The notes under the pieces: generated by a model
What the model was told of the DNA's origin: nothing
Database searches by the model: none
What the model saw: only the letters and a program-made list of their open reading frames with translations
Program-made: the position numbers and the translations under genes
Assembly (NCBI GenBank): GCA_027698105.1
Contig: JAQERH010000010.1
Location: 17,367-81,366 of the forward strand
Direction of reading: 5' to 3'
Source of the DNA: Lachnospiraceae bacterium AM93-12TA
GTDB taxonomy: Bacteria > Bacillota > Clostridia > Lachnospirales > Lachnospiraceae
Length of the DNA stretch: 64,000 bases
In this document: piece after piece, positions 24,545 through 32,953 of the stretch
How the letters are laid out: every line of letters begins with the position of its first letter
Position numbering within the stretch: the stretch's first letter is position 1

Positions 24545-24558
24545 AGTAATAGTTACTA
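24544..24558. promoter_or_regulatory. Palindromic operator candidate at dfx
   Basis: TAGTAA-TAG-TTACTA is a perfect 6-bp inverted repeat beginning at the last base of the -10 and covering the likely transcript start. That is a classic repressor position. It is AT-rich like PerR/Fur-type boxes but does not match their consensus exactly. Confidence 0.45.
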
Positions 24559-24583
24559 AGATTGAATACAAGGAGGAACGAAA

Positions 24584-24964
24584 ATGAGTCTGAAATTTTA
24601 TGTTTGCAAGCATTGTGGAAATATTGTTACTTTTGTAAAGAATGCAGGAGTGCCTGTGATGTGCTGTGGTGAGAAGATGAGCGAGATTGTTCCGGGAACC
24701 AGTGACGGCGCTCATGAGAAGCACGTTCCTGTAGTAGAGGCAGAGGGAAAGAAGATTACAGTAAAGGTAGGAGAGGTTGAGCATCCTATGTTAGAGGCTC
24801 ACTGGATTCAGTGGATCGCTCTGGAGACTAAGAGGGGAAGCCAGATCAAGTACCTGAATCCGGGCGAGAAGCCAGAGGCTCAGTTTATTCTCAGCGAGGA
24901 TGATGAGGCAGTGGCAGCTTATGAGTACTGCAACCTTCACGGACTCTGGAAGAAAGAGATCTAA
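24584..24964 (+). CDS. dfx: Desulfoferrodoxin (superoxide reductase)
   Basis: A 126-residue two-iron superoxide reductase that converts superoxide to peroxide without making oxygen, typical of anaerobes. The N-terminal desulforedoxin domain has C8, C11, C27 and C28 for the FeS4 centre. The catalytic centre ligands appear as H47, H67, H73, C116 and H119 (AHEKHVP, EHPML, AHWI, CNLHGLW), with the EKH loop. All key residues are present. AAGGAGGAACG precedes the ATG, and the gene has its own strong promoter, operator-like palindrome and terminator. Confidence 0.95.
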   Translation: MSLKFYVCKHCGNIVTFVKNAGVPVMCCGEKMSEIVPGTSDGAHEKHVPVVEAEGKKITVKVGEVEHPMLEAHWIQWIALETKRGSQIKYLNPGEKPEAQFILSEDDEAVAAYEYCNLHGLWKKEI

Positions 24965-24967
24965 AAA

Positions 24968-25028
24968 TAAAGGGAGGAAGTGTTTTTCACTAGCTTTTGT
25001 GGAGCAGGAAAACATTTCCTCCCTTTTT
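24968..25028 (+). terminator. Terminator between convergent dfx and the 25.0-kb gene
   Basis: AAAGGGAGGAA..TGTTTTT pairs with AAAACA..TTCCTCCCTTT and ends in TTTTT; its A-rich left side also suits the opposite direction. Confidence 0.75.
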
Positions 25029-25035
25029 ACGTCTT

Positions 25036-25320
25036 TTACTTTTTCCTGCCTCCGAATTTTTTTGAGAGGGTTCGAAGCATTTCTACCCGTTTTTTTTCAG
25101 CAGGACTCATTTTTGCTGTCAGAATGGATACTAAAAGTTCTGTCTCCGCATCTGTAAACTGAAACTGGCTGGATCCGGCAGCGATACTCATAAAGAGAGG
25201 CATCAGCTTGTCTTTGGGAGTCTGTTCTACTGTTTCTGCCAGCTTTGTCAAATAGTTTAATTTTTCCTGATTCATTGTTTTAAGTCTTGGATCCTGTTTC
25301 CAGGCAGTGTTCATATTCAT
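25036..25320 (-). CDS. Small conserved-looking protein, unknown
   Basis: 94 residues, soluble and mostly helical, with a lysine- and arginine-rich C-terminus (KKFGGRKK). It contains a hydrophobic middle (MPLFMSIAAG) but no clear membrane span. Its start overlaps the end of the upstream 185-residue gene by one base, so the two are translationally coupled and probably act together. No family was recognised. Confidence 0.65.
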   Translation of the reverse strand: MNMNTAWKQDPRLKTMNQEKLNYLTKLAETVEQTPKDKLMPLFMSIAAGSSQFQFTDAETELLVSILTAKMSPAEKKRVEMLRTLSKKFGGRKK

Positions 25321-25877
25321 TATATCCTTTCTGATACATTCTGCATGGTCTGCATGAGAAGCTGAGCTGTTTCCAGCTTTGACTGTTGCTCTGGCGGCAG
25401 CATATTTTTCAGGTGTTCAATAGAAAAATGGGGGCCTTCCCGCTGAAATCCGTTGGAAGTTTCAGAACCGGAGACTTCTGCGTCAGCGTTTTCCATTCTT
25501 TTAGAGCCGTGTTCCCTCATAGAATGCTCTCCGGCAGATTCGCGGTAAGACTGATAGATCCTGGAGCCCTGAAGAAAATTTATAATCAAATCAATAAACT
25601 CCTGCTCCTGAGATGTTCCATAGGGTTTCATGGCATTTAACATATCAAGAGGAGAGGAAGGGGCATCCGCCTCCAGAGAGCAGATCCCTACCATGCCGTC
25701 TTCCTTCTCTTCAAAAAGCTTCATGGTGCGTTCTAATTCACTGAGTTTGACAATCATGGAGAAGAAACGCTGCTCAGGCACATGTATGTAGGGAAGGGCG
25801 GCCTTAATCATCTGCAGGCGGGGAGAGGCAGTCAGATAATCTAAATCCGTCATTTTTAAATCAGATTCCGTTTTCAT
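25320..25877 (-). CDS. Hypothetical protein, first of a two-gene unit
   Basis: 185 residues, soluble, helix-rich, without catalytic motifs I recognise. Near the middle (about 105-150) is a charged, low-complexity stretch. The C-terminal half contains LKNMLPPEQQSKLETAQLLMQTM, similar in style to short regulatory or structural helices. It is coupled to the 94-residue gene downstream. The function is unknown. Confidence 0.65.
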   Translation of the reverse strand: MKTESDLKMTDLDYLTASPRLQMIKAALPYIHVPEQRFFSMIVKLSELERTMKLFEEKEDGMVGICSLEADAPSSPLDMLNAMKPYGTSQEQEFIDLIINFLQGSRIYQSYRESAGEHSMREHGSKRMENADAEVSGSETSNGFQREGPHFSIEHLKNMLPPEQQSKLETAQLLMQTMQNVSERI

Positions 25878-26014
25878 GGAAATAACCTCTGTTCGGCAGT
25901 TCTTTTACCTCAATCTATGCGAAACTTCAAAAAAACATGACAGCGCCAAGCGGCCTATATTGCACAGCCTGTTTTGCAGCAGCATATAATGGAATTATAT
26001 AGGAGGTTGAAGCG

Positions 26015-26170
26015 ATGGGAATTCGTTTAATTATAGAAGGAAACGCAGTATATGAAATTGATGAGGACTGTGTGGCCTGCAGACAGGAGAACCGGGACAG
26101 CGTTCCGGTTCTACAGAAAAAGCAGGAGAATCAGGCTCAGAACCGGGATTTTTCTGATTGTCCATCATAA
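26015..26170 (+). CDS. 51-residue hypothetical protein
   Basis: A short open frame with a textbook AGGAGGTTGAAGCG ribosome site and a TATAAT hexamer at 25985-25990. The protein begins MGIRLIIEGNAVYEIDEDC, contains CVAC, and ends in a polar Gln/Asn/Asp-rich tail. No family is recognised. The strong translation signals make it likely to be real. Confidence 0.55.
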   Translation: MGIRLIIEGNAVYEIDEDCVACRQENRDSVPVLQKKQENQAQNRDFSDCPS

Positions 26171-26239
26171 AGATTTATGATAAAATAAAAGAGAAAAACG
26201 AAAAGAAACGAAACATTTAAAATTAAGAAACAAACGCGG

Positions 26240-26278
26240 CACAGAAGCCCGGAGGCCGGACAGGCTCCGGGCTTCTGT
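26240..26278 (+). other. Strong hairpin upstream of the molybdenum hydroxylase operon
   Basis: CAGAAGCCCGGAG pairs with CTCCGGGCTTCTG around a short loop; there is no T-run. It could be a terminator for the short gene upstream or a leader structure for the operon. Confidence 0.5.
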
Positions 26279-26302
26279 CCGGAATAATAAGGGGGGTATC
26301 CT

Positions 26303-27097
26303 GTGATTCATTATAACCATTTTGTTATGGCCGAGAGCCTGGAACAGGCGTATGAGCTGAACCAGAAAAAGTCAGCCGTGATCTGCGGAGGCTTTTGCTG
26401 GCTGAGACTTCAGAACCGCACGGTTCAGACCCTGATTGATTTAAGTGGCCTGGGACTTGACCAGATTGAAGAGACAGAAGAAGGATTTGAAATCGGCTCC
26501 ATGGTCTCTTTAAGAAAACTGGAAACCCATAAGGGATTTCAGGCGTGGACAAGGGGAGCCAGCGCAGACAGCCTGCGTCATATCGTGGGAACACAGTTCA
26601 GAAACTGCGCCACTGTAGGGGGCAGTATTTATGGACGCTTTGGTTTTTCTGATGTTCTGACACTGTTTCTGGCTCTGGACGCTCAGGTGAAGCTGTTTAA
26701 AGGCGGTGTGCTTCCGCTTCGGGACTTTTTAGATCGGAAAGAGGATGGAGATATTCTTCTTTCTATTCTGGTGAAAAAGGGACAGGCCTTTGCAGCCTAT
26801 GAGAGTATGAGAAATGAGGCAGTGGATTTTCCGGTGCTGACAGCGGCAGTTTGCCTGAGAGACAGCGGGTTCACTGTTGCCGTGGGAGCCAGACCTGGAA
26901 AAGCAAGGGTGATTTCAGTTCCTGCGACAGAGCTTCCAGGAGAAAAAATCCAGAGGGAAGAGGCGGTGAAGGCTCTGACAGAGAAATTTATTTATGGAAC
27001 GAATATGAGGGCTTCTGCTGAATACAGAAAATATCTGGCAGGTGTTCTGGTGTCCAGATGCCTTGAGAAAATTGAGACAGACAGGAAGGAGGGATAA
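26303..27097 (+). CDS. Molybdenum hydroxylase FAD-binding subunit
   Basis: 264 residues from a GTG start. It belongs to the CoxM/XdhB FAD-binding family. FAD loops are visible as CGGFCWLRL near residue 28 and the ATVGGSIYGRFGFSDVL segment (about 107-123, a TxGGxI form). It transfers electrons between the iron-sulfur subunit and FAD/NAD. The genes for the iron-sulfur and molybdopterin subunits follow at 5 and 2 bases, so the three form one complex. The substrate may be a purine or another heterocycle. Confidence 0.85.
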   Translation: MIHYNHFVMAESLEQAYELNQKKSAVICGGFCWLRLQNRTVQTLIDLSGLGLDQIEETEEGFEIGSMVSLRKLETHKGFQAWTRGASADSLRHIVGTQFRNCATVGGSIYGRFGFSDVLTLFLALDAQVKLFKGGVLPLRDFLDRKEDGDILLSILVKKGQAFAAYESMRNEAVDFPVLTAAVCLRDSGFTVAVGARPGKARVISVPATELPGEKIQREEAVKALTEKFIYGTNMRASAEYRKYLAGVLVSRCLEKIETDRKEG

Positions 27098-27102
27098 ATA
27101 CT

Positions 27103-27576
27103 ATGGAATTAAAATGTATGATTAACGGACACCCAGTTACAGCTGATACAGAGGCCGGCCTGTCCCTTCTTCAGTTCCTCAGAAAACAGGGATATAAAAG
27201 TGTAAAATGTGGCTGTGAGACCACTAATTGCGGTCTCTGTACAGTCTGGCTGGACGGAATTCCGGTACTTTCCTGCGCGGTTCCCGCTATGCGTGTTCAG
27301 GGACGTCAGGTGACAACTCTGGAGGGACTGAAAGAGGAGGCGGAGGAATTTGGCCGTTTCCTGGGAGAGCAGGGGGCGGAGCAGTGCGGCTTCTGTTCAC
27401 CGGGATTTATTATGAACGTGCTGGCTATGGAACGGGAATTTGAAGAAATTCCATCCTCAGAGGAGATTAGAGAATATCTGTCTGGAAATCTCTGCCGCTG
27501 TACTGGCTACGCCGGACAGATGAGGGCAGTTAAAAACTGGCTGGAATATAGAAAAGGAAAGAAAGGAGGGAAATAG
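27103..27576 (+). CDS. Molybdenum hydroxylase 2Fe-2S subunit
   Basis: 157 residues, the standard small-subunit length. The plant-type [2Fe-2S] site has C38, C43, C46 and C58 (GCETTNCGLC...LSC), and the helical [2Fe-2S] domain has C95, C98, C131 and C133 (QCGFCSPGF and GNLCRCTGY). It relays electrons from the molybdenum site to the FAD subunit in xanthine dehydrogenase-like enzymes. Confidence 0.93.
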   Translation: MELKCMINGHPVTADTEAGLSLLQFLRKQGYKSVKCGCETTNCGLCTVWLDGIPVLSCAVPAMRVQGRQVTTLEGLKEEAEEFGRFLGEQGAEQCGFCSPGFIMNVLAMEREFEEIPSSEEIREYLSGNLCRCTGYAGQMRAVKNWLEYRKGKKGGK

Positions 27577-27578
27577 GT

Positions 27579-29945
27579 ATGGAAAAACCAGTAAATGCAG
27601 AGCAGGAAAACAGGCTGCCTGACTTTGGCAAAACAGTGCGTGAAGACAGAGAAGACTGTTTAAGGAAGCAGGGCTTTGTTACACGCCCTACGATAAAAAA
27701 AGATGCCATGGCTCTTGTGACAGGGCGTCTTGTTTACACAGATGATCTGGCTCCTGCAGACTGTCTGACAGTGAAGGTGCTGAGAAGCCCTCATGCCCAT
27801 GCTCTGGTCAGGGAAATACATACAGAGCAGGCCAAAAAAGTGCCGGGAGTAGTGTGTGTGCTGACGTGGGAAGATTCTCCGCAGCTTCGTTTTACTCAGG
27901 CAGGACAGACGTATCCGGAACCGAGTCCCTATGACAGATATATTATTGACAGGAGAGTCCGGTTTGTGGGAGATGTGGCTGCTATTGTAGCTGCTGAGAC
28001 AGAAGAGGCGGCAGATAAAGCACTGAAGCTCATTAAAGTAGAATATGAAGTGCTGACTCCAGTGCTGGATTTCCGGACTGCCAAGGACAACCCTGTGCTG
28101 GTACATCCGGAGGAGGACTGGAAAGCACTTTGTCCGGTAGGGGCGGACAATAAGAGAAATCTCTGCGCCAGCGGCAGCGAGGAGGAAGGGGACGTGGAGG
28201 GAACTTTTGACCGCTGCGATCTGGTGATTGAAAGAATCTATCACACAAAGGCCAATAATCAGACAATGATGGAGACCTTTAGAAGCTATACCTGCCTGGA
28301 TGCATTTGGACGTCTGAACGTGGTTGCCTCTACCCAGGTTCCCTTCCATATCAGAAGGATTTTAGCGAATGCCCTGGGAATTGAAAAATCCAGAGTCAGG
28401 GTGGTAAAGCCTCGAATCGGCGGAGGATTTGGAGCGAAACAGACGGGTGTTTCAGAGATTTATCCGGCTCTTGTTACCATGAAAACAGGACGTCCGGCGA
28501 AGATGGTATATTCCCGGTATGAATCCATGATAGCATCCTCCCCCCGCCACGAGATGGAGATCCGGGTGAAGATGGGGCTGTCAAAAGAAGGCATCGTCCG
28601 GGCGATAGATGTTTACACCCTGTCTAATACGGGCGCTTATGGAGAACACGGCCCTACTACAGTGGGACTGTCAGGACATAAGTCCATTCCGATTTATACA
28701 CCGGAAGCCTTCCGCTTTTCCTATGATGTGGTGTACACAAACTTCCAGTCTGCCGGAGCCTATCGGGGCTACGGGGCGACTCAGGGGCTTTTTGCCGTGG
28801 AGTCTGCGTTAAACGAAGCGGCCGATATGCTGGGAATCGATCCGCTTACTATCCGCAGAAAGAATTTTCTGAAGGAAGGCCAGATCATGCCTGCCTACTA
28901 CCATGAGCTGTTAGAGAGCTGTCATGTGGAAGAGTGCATGGATCGGGCAGCCAGGATGATGAACTGGGATGAAAAGTTCCCCAGACGTGATATGGGAAAT
29001 GGAAAAGTCCGCGGAGTGGGAGTCGGCATTTCCATGCAGGGCTCCGGTATTTCCGGCGTGGATGTGGGAACCGTGTCCATCCGCCTGGCAGACAGCGGCC
29101 ATTACAATATGATGATCGGGGCAACCGATATGGGAACTGGATGCGATACAATTCTGGCCCAGATTGCGGCGGACTGCCTGGAGTGTGATGTGGATCAGGT
29201 TGTAGTCTTTGGCGTAGATACAGACAGCTCGCCTTATGATTCCGGCTCTTATGCATCCAGCACTACCTATATCACGGGCCAGGCCACGATTCAGGCCTGT
29301 GGACAGCTGAGAGAAAAAATTGTGAAGACAGGGGCTGAAATGCTTCATGTGGAGAGCGAACAGGCTGATTTTGACGGTGCATTTGTCTATGTGCTGGGCG
29401 ATGAAGAAAAAAGAGTCTCCCTGGCAGATATTTCTACCAGAAGCATGTGCGGAAACCAGATGGCGCTGGAAGCTTCAGCAGCTCACTCTTCTCCTAAATC
29501 TCCGCCGCCATTTATGTGCGGAATGGCAGAGGTAGAGGTTGATTTAGCCACAGGACAGATTGAGGTGGTCAATTACAAGGCAGCTGTGGACTGCGGAACG
29601 GTAATCAATCCTCCGCTTGCCAGAGTCCAGGCAGAGGGCGGCATTGTCCAGGGAATTGGAATGACACTGTATGAGGATATCAACTACACAGAGAAGGGAC
29701 GTCTGAAGGAAAATTCCTTTATGCAGTATAAGATTCCGTCCAGACTGGAAATTCCGGATCTGGAAGTGGAATTTGAGTCCAGCTATGAGCCTACCGGCCC
29801 CTTCGGCGCTAAATCCATCGGAGAGGTGGTAATCAATACGCCGGCTCCTGCTATTGCCCAGGCAGTGTATAACGCCACAGGTCTTCGTTTCAGAGAGCTT
29901 CCGATTACGCCTGAAAAGATTGTCAGGGGACTTGGAAAGCTGTGA
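27579..29945 (+). CDS. Molybdenum hydroxylase large (molybdopterin) subunit
   Basis: 788 residues of the xanthine dehydrogenase/aldehyde oxidase large-subunit family, where substrate is hydroxylated at the Mo centre. Visible are RPTIKKDAMALVTGRLVYTDD near the start, PRIGGGFGAKQ, AYRGYGATQG, GATDMGTGCDT, and the PFGAKSIGE region with the catalytic glutamate near the end. The small extra N-terminal stretch (about 1-35) is polar. No yqeB/yqeC/selD-type genes are nearby, so there is no sign of the selenium-dependent subgroup. The substrate is not determinable. Confidence 0.92.
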   Translation: MEKPVNAEQENRLPDFGKTVREDREDCLRKQGFVTRPTIKKDAMALVTGRLVYTDDLAPADCLTVKVLRSPHAHALVREIHTEQAKKVPGVVCVLTWEDSPQLRFTQAGQTYPEPSPYDRYIIDRRVRFVGDVAAIVAAETEEAADKALKLIKVEYEVLTPVLDFRTAKDNPVLVHPEEDWKALCPVGADNKRNLCASGSEEEGDVEGTFDRCDLVIERIYHTKANNQTMMETFRSYTCLDAFGRLNVVASTQVPFHIRRILANALGIEKSRVRVVKPRIGGGFGAKQTGVSEIYPALVTMKTGRPAKMVYSRYESMIASSPRHEMEIRVKMGLSKEGIVRAIDVYTLSNTGAYGEHGPTTVGLSGHKSIPIYTPEAFRFSYDVVYTNFQSAGAYRGYGATQGLFAVESALNEAADMLGIDPLTIRRKNFLKEGQIMPAYYHELLESCHVEECMDRAARMMNWDEKFPRRDMGNGKVRGVGVGISMQGSGISGVDVGTVSIRLADSGHYNMMIGATDMGTGCDTILAQIAADCLECDVDQVVVFGVDTDSSPYDSGSYASSTTYITGQATIQACGQLREKIVKTGAEMLHVESEQADFDGAFVYVLGDEEKRVSLADISTRSMCGNQMALEASAAHSSPKSPPPFMCGMAEVEVDLATGQIEVVNYKAAVDCGTVINPPLARVQAEGGIVQGIGMTLYEDINYTEKGRLKENSFMQYKIPSRLEIPDLEVEFESSYEPTGPFGAKSIGEVVINTPAPAIAQAVYNATGLRFRELPITPEKIVRGLGKL

Positions 29946-30544
29946 TGATTTACTATATTCTTCTGGCTTCCGGACTGTCCAGACGGTTTCAGGGAGAGAA
30001 TAAATTGTTTTATCAGGTGGAGGGCCTGCCGATGTATCGGCGGGCCCTGTCCTGTGCCTGTCGTGTAAGAGAAGAACTGAAGGCAGAAAGAGAATGGGAC
30101 GTGCAGATTCTTGTGGTTACTGCCTATGAGGAGATTATCAGGGAGGCAGAAAAGGCATCGTCTCTTGTTGTGGTAAACAGAGAACCGGAGGAAGGAATCT
30201 CCCTTTCTGTCCGCCTGGGAATTCAGGCGGCAGAACCGGATAAGGAAGACTGGCTGCTGTTTTCCGTCTGCGATCAGCCGTGGCTGATCGCAGACGAGGT
30301 AAAAGCCATGATGATCCGGACTGTTTTATCCGGAAAGGGGATAGGCGCTCTGGCTTTCCAGGGCGAACCAGGCAATCCAGTTATGTTCCGAGTGAGCTAT
30401 TGCAGGGAACTATGGGATCTTCAGGGAGATCGGGGCGGTAAGTCAGTGCTTAAAAAGCATCGGGAGGATGTGATTCTGACAGAGGCTGTAAGTTCCAGGT
30501 CACTTACTGATATAGATACAAAGCCTGGAGACGGCAGCCCGTAA
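29942..30544 (+). CDS. MocA-like molybdenum cofactor cytidylyltransferase
   Basis: A 200-residue NTP-transferase. The nucleotide loop LASGLSRRFQGENKL is at the N-terminus, and CDQPWL is the usual mid-domain Asp motif, followed by GNPVMF. MocA enzymes attach CMP to molybdopterin for hydroxylases of this family, matching the three subunit genes directly upstream; it overlaps the large-subunit gene by 4 bases. The second residue of the expected RMG motif is altered (RFQG). Confidence 0.85.
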   Translation: MMIYYILLASGLSRRFQGENKLFYQVEGLPMYRRALSCACRVREELKAEREWDVQILVVTAYEEIIREAEKASSLVVVNREPEEGISLSVRLGIQAAEPDKEDWLLFSVCDQPWLIADEVKAMMIRTVLSGKGIGALAFQGEPGNPVMFRVSYCRELWDLQGDRGGKSVLKKHREDVILTEAVSSRSLTDIDTKPGDGSP

Positions 30545-30592
30545 CATGGCCAGTCTGATCGGTCATATTACGGGCTGCTTGTTTTTTCTAAA
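30535..30592 (+). terminator. Terminator after the molybdenum hydroxylase operon
   Basis: CAGCCCGTAA pairs with TTACGGGCTG, followed by CTTGTTTTTTC. It overlaps the stop region of the MocA-like gene and the end of the convergent CYTH gene. Confidence 0.8.
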
Positions 30593-31061
30593 GACCCTTC
30601 ATAGCCAGAACACTGTTCTGATATTCCCCGGTAAAGGTAACCTCTCTTCCAAACCAGGAAGGGGGGATAAACTGATTTGCTTCTTCTTCTGATTCAAATT
30701 CCACCTCTGCCAGAATCAGCCCCTGATAGGCGCCCTCGAACACGTCCAGTTCAACAGTCAGGCTGGAATCTGGAATCCCCGCATCTTTTGCAGGAATTAA
30801 ATACCGCTTTTTTGTGAGTACAAGGCCGTCCGCTTTTTTCAGAAGATGGGCATAGGACTGGGCGTTTAAGGGCAGGTTGTACTCTTCTCTTGCCATCTTT
30901 CCGCGGGATTTATAAGTGAGATAAAAGAAATCGTCCTGTCTGCGTACCCGCACTACCGGATCCACGGAGAGATAGGCCTGTTCAATCTGCAGGATCGGAT
31001 AGGAAAGACAGTTTTTTGGCATTTCTTCAGCTTCAATGAGATACTTTCGTTCAATTTCCAT
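30588..31061 (-). CDS. CYTH-domain protein (triphosphate tunnel metalloenzyme-like)
   Basis: 157 residues. The N-terminal EIERKYLI gives the ExExK signature of CYTH proteins, and further charged strands (RVRRQDDFFYLTYKSRG, LTKKRYLI, ELDVFEGAYQGLILAEVEFESEEEA) form the metal and phosphate tunnel. Relatives hydrolyse inorganic or organic triphosphates. The length fits the small bacterial class. It is transcribed alone, leftward. Confidence 0.85.
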   Translation of the reverse strand: MEIERKYLIEAEEMPKNCLSYPILQIEQAYLSVDPVVRVRRQDDFFYLTYKSRGKMAREEYNLPLNAQSYAHLLKKADGLVLTKKRYLIPAKDAGIPDSSLTVELDVFEGAYQGLILAEVEFESEEEANQFIPPSWFGREVTFTGEYQNSVLAMKGL

Positions 31062-31162
31062 GTGTTTATGCTCCTTTCATCTGCCTAAACCGGCATGATA
31101 TCATATTATACCACAGGTATCTCCTGTACTCAGCACTCGATCAGTAGATATTCTGAAAAAAG

Positions 31163-31336
31163 AATGGTATAATATCCGCAGAGCGGATATGGCATAATAA
31201 CTCCAAAATGCAGCTGTGCTGCGCACATCTGCCGCTGCCTTTGGCAGCTAAAGTATTTTGTCGTTACCATATCAGGTGAAAACAAATGTCTGCTTCGCAG
31301 CCGCTTGTTTTCCTGCTGATATGGTATAATATCGGC
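31163..31336. repeat. Short direct repeats and hairpin in the CYTH to DUF975 gap
   Basis: ATGGTATAATATC.GCAGA occurs at about 31163 and again at about 31320. Between them a hairpin pairs CCATATCAG..GAAAACAA with TTGTTTTC..CTGATATGG (about 31267-31324). Each repeat carries a -10-like TATAAT, so the second may be the promoter of the DUF975 gene. No gene is seen in 31062-31379. Confidence 0.5.
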
Positions 31337-31379
31337 AGATCAAAAGATATACCACGTAGGAAACAGAGGAGGAAAACGT

Positions 31380-32168
31380 ATGTGGTCAATCAGCGAGGTA
31401 AAAAAGAGGGGCTGGAGACAGATAGGGAGATACTATTGGGCAGCTTTTCTTCTGCTTATTTTATTGGGCATAGCTGCCCGATTTGAAACTTCCATGAATG
31501 TCCATATGGAACGGGCTGTTTATGGGATCGTTCAGGGAGGGCTGGTACATGGCCTGCTCCATGGAGGATTTATGCACGGCTTTGAGCTGCCGGATATCGG
31601 ATATATGGCAGAGAGCTTTTTATATGGAATCCTGGCCCTGTCGGGAATTGTGGGAATCGGAATCAGAATATTTATTGTCAATCCCATGGAGGTGGGCTGC
31701 AAACGCTTTTTTATGGAAAGCAGGAAGCTTGACCGCTCAGCCGGAATTGACAGGCTTCTCTTTGCGTTTATATCGGGAAGCTACCTGAATGTGGTAAAAA
31801 TCATGTTTTTAAGGGATTTGTTTACTGCTCTTTGGAGTCTGCTTTTCATTGTGCCGGGTATTGTCAAGACTTATGAGTACGCGATGATTCCGTATATCTT
31901 ATCAGAAAATCCGGAAGCTGCTCAGAGAGAGGTGTTTGCTGCCTCCAGGGAGATGATGCAGGGGAATAAACTCCAGCTGTTTGTATTTTACCTTTCCTTT
32001 ATTGGATGGGTTCTTCTGGGAACTCTGTTCTTTGGAATCGGTATGCTGTTTGTTAATCCCTATATCCGGGCAGCGGAGGCGGAGATCTACAGCGAACTCA
32101 GGAGACACACAGCGATGTATTTAAAAGGCTTTCATGAATCAGATTCCATGGAAGCAGGAGCCTGGTAG
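31380..32168 (+). CDS. DUF975-family membrane protein
   Basis: 262 residues, multi-pass, with hydrophobic segments at about 20-38, 84-104, 138-166 and 200-225. The N-terminal WSISEVKKRGW and the PGIVKTYEYAMIPYILSENPEAA segment are typical of DUF975 proteins common in clostridia; their function is unknown. An AGAGGAGGAAAACGT site precedes the ATG. It lies 71 bases before the DJ-1-like gene. Confidence 0.8.
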   Translation: MWSISEVKKRGWRQIGRYYWAAFLLLILLGIAARFETSMNVHMERAVYGIVQGGLVHGLLHGGFMHGFELPDIGYMAESFLYGILALSGIVGIGIRIFIVNPMEVGCKRFFMESRKLDRSAGIDRLLFAFISGSYLNVVKIMFLRDLFTALWSLLFIVPGIVKTYEYAMIPYILSENPEAAQREVFAASREMMQGNKLQLFVFYLSFIGWVLLGTLFFGIGMLFVNPYIRAAEAEIYSELRRHTAMYLKGFHESDSMEAGAW

Positions 32169-32239
32169 AAAACAGGCATGATAAGAAAGATTTATAAACA
32201 GAAAATAAAAAACAGACAGGAAGAACAGGAGGAAATATA

Positions 32240-32794
32240 ATGGCAAAAGTATATGCATTTTTAGCAGATGGTCTTGAAGAGGTAGAGTGCCTGGCAGCAG
32301 TGGACGTGCTGATCCGGGGCGGAGTTTCAGTGAAACTGATTTCCATCTCAGATAAGAGAGAGGTAACAGGATCCCACGGTTTTCGGATTACAGCTGACGC
32401 AGTTCTTGACGAGGTGGATTTAGATGGAGCTGACGCATACTTTCTTCCAGGCGGCATGCCGGGAACCACTCATTTGAGAAATTGTGAGAAGCTGTGCAGC
32501 GCCCTTGTAAAGGCGGCAGGAGAGGGAAAGCGGCTGGCAGCCATCTGTGCAGCTCCCAGTGTGCTCGGTGAGCTGGGCCTTTTAGATGGAAAGAAGGCTA
32601 CCTGCTATCCAGGCTTTGAGGACAGCCTGAAGGGCGCGTCCCATACGTCTCAGGGAGTTGTGACAGATGGCAGGGTGACGACAGCCAGAGGTCTGGGTTA
32701 TGCGCTGGATCTGGGAATTGAACTTTTAGGCCTTCTTACATCCAGGGAGAATGGGGAGGCAGTGAAAGCCGCCATTCAGTACGACCAGAATTAA
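32240..32794 (+). CDS. DJ-1/PfpI-family protein
   Basis: 184 residues, the usual family length. It has the DJ-1 start VYAFLADGLEEVE with the conserved Glu, and the nucleophile elbow AAICAAPSVL with the reactive Cys at about 102, then the helix with the GKKATCYPGFED segment. Relatives include YajL and PfpI-type chaperone, protease or glyoxalase proteins. The precise activity is not predictable. ACAGGAGGAAATATA precedes the ATG. Confidence 0.88.
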   Translation: MAKVYAFLADGLEEVECLAAVDVLIRGGVSVKLISISDKREVTGSHGFRITADAVLDEVDLDGADAYFLPGGMPGTTHLRNCEKLCSALVKAAGEGKRLAAICAAPSVLGELGLLDGKKATCYPGFEDSLKGASHTSQGVVTDGRVTTARGLGYALDLGIELLGLLTSRENGEAVKAAIQYDQN

Positions 32795-32878
32795 AGCTGA
32801 AAAATTAAAAAAACCAGGGAAAATAGTAGAAAATCTCGTGAAAAGCCGTATTTTCTGCTGGCGTTTACGTAACACATA

Positions 32879-32887
32879 TGATATAAT
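32879..32887 (+). promoter_or_regulatory. Extended -10 promoter of tig
   Basis: TGATATAAT is an extended -10 (TGn-TATAAT); no good -35 is seen. The tig start codon lies 67 bases downstream. Confidence 0.55.
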
Positions 32888-32953
32888 GCTATCTTGAAGT
32901 GTAACGCCCAGATGATACGGCGGTTCACATATATTAAAGGAGGAACCCTTACA

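Noticed and set aside
27660..28349. 229-residue open frame opposite the molybdenum hydroxylase large subunit
   Set aside because: Shadow frame with no supporting signals.
26303..29945. Selenium-dependent molybdenum hydroxylase
   Set aside because: None of the usual selenium maturation companions is nearby, so the ordinary MCD-type enzyme with MocA is preferred.
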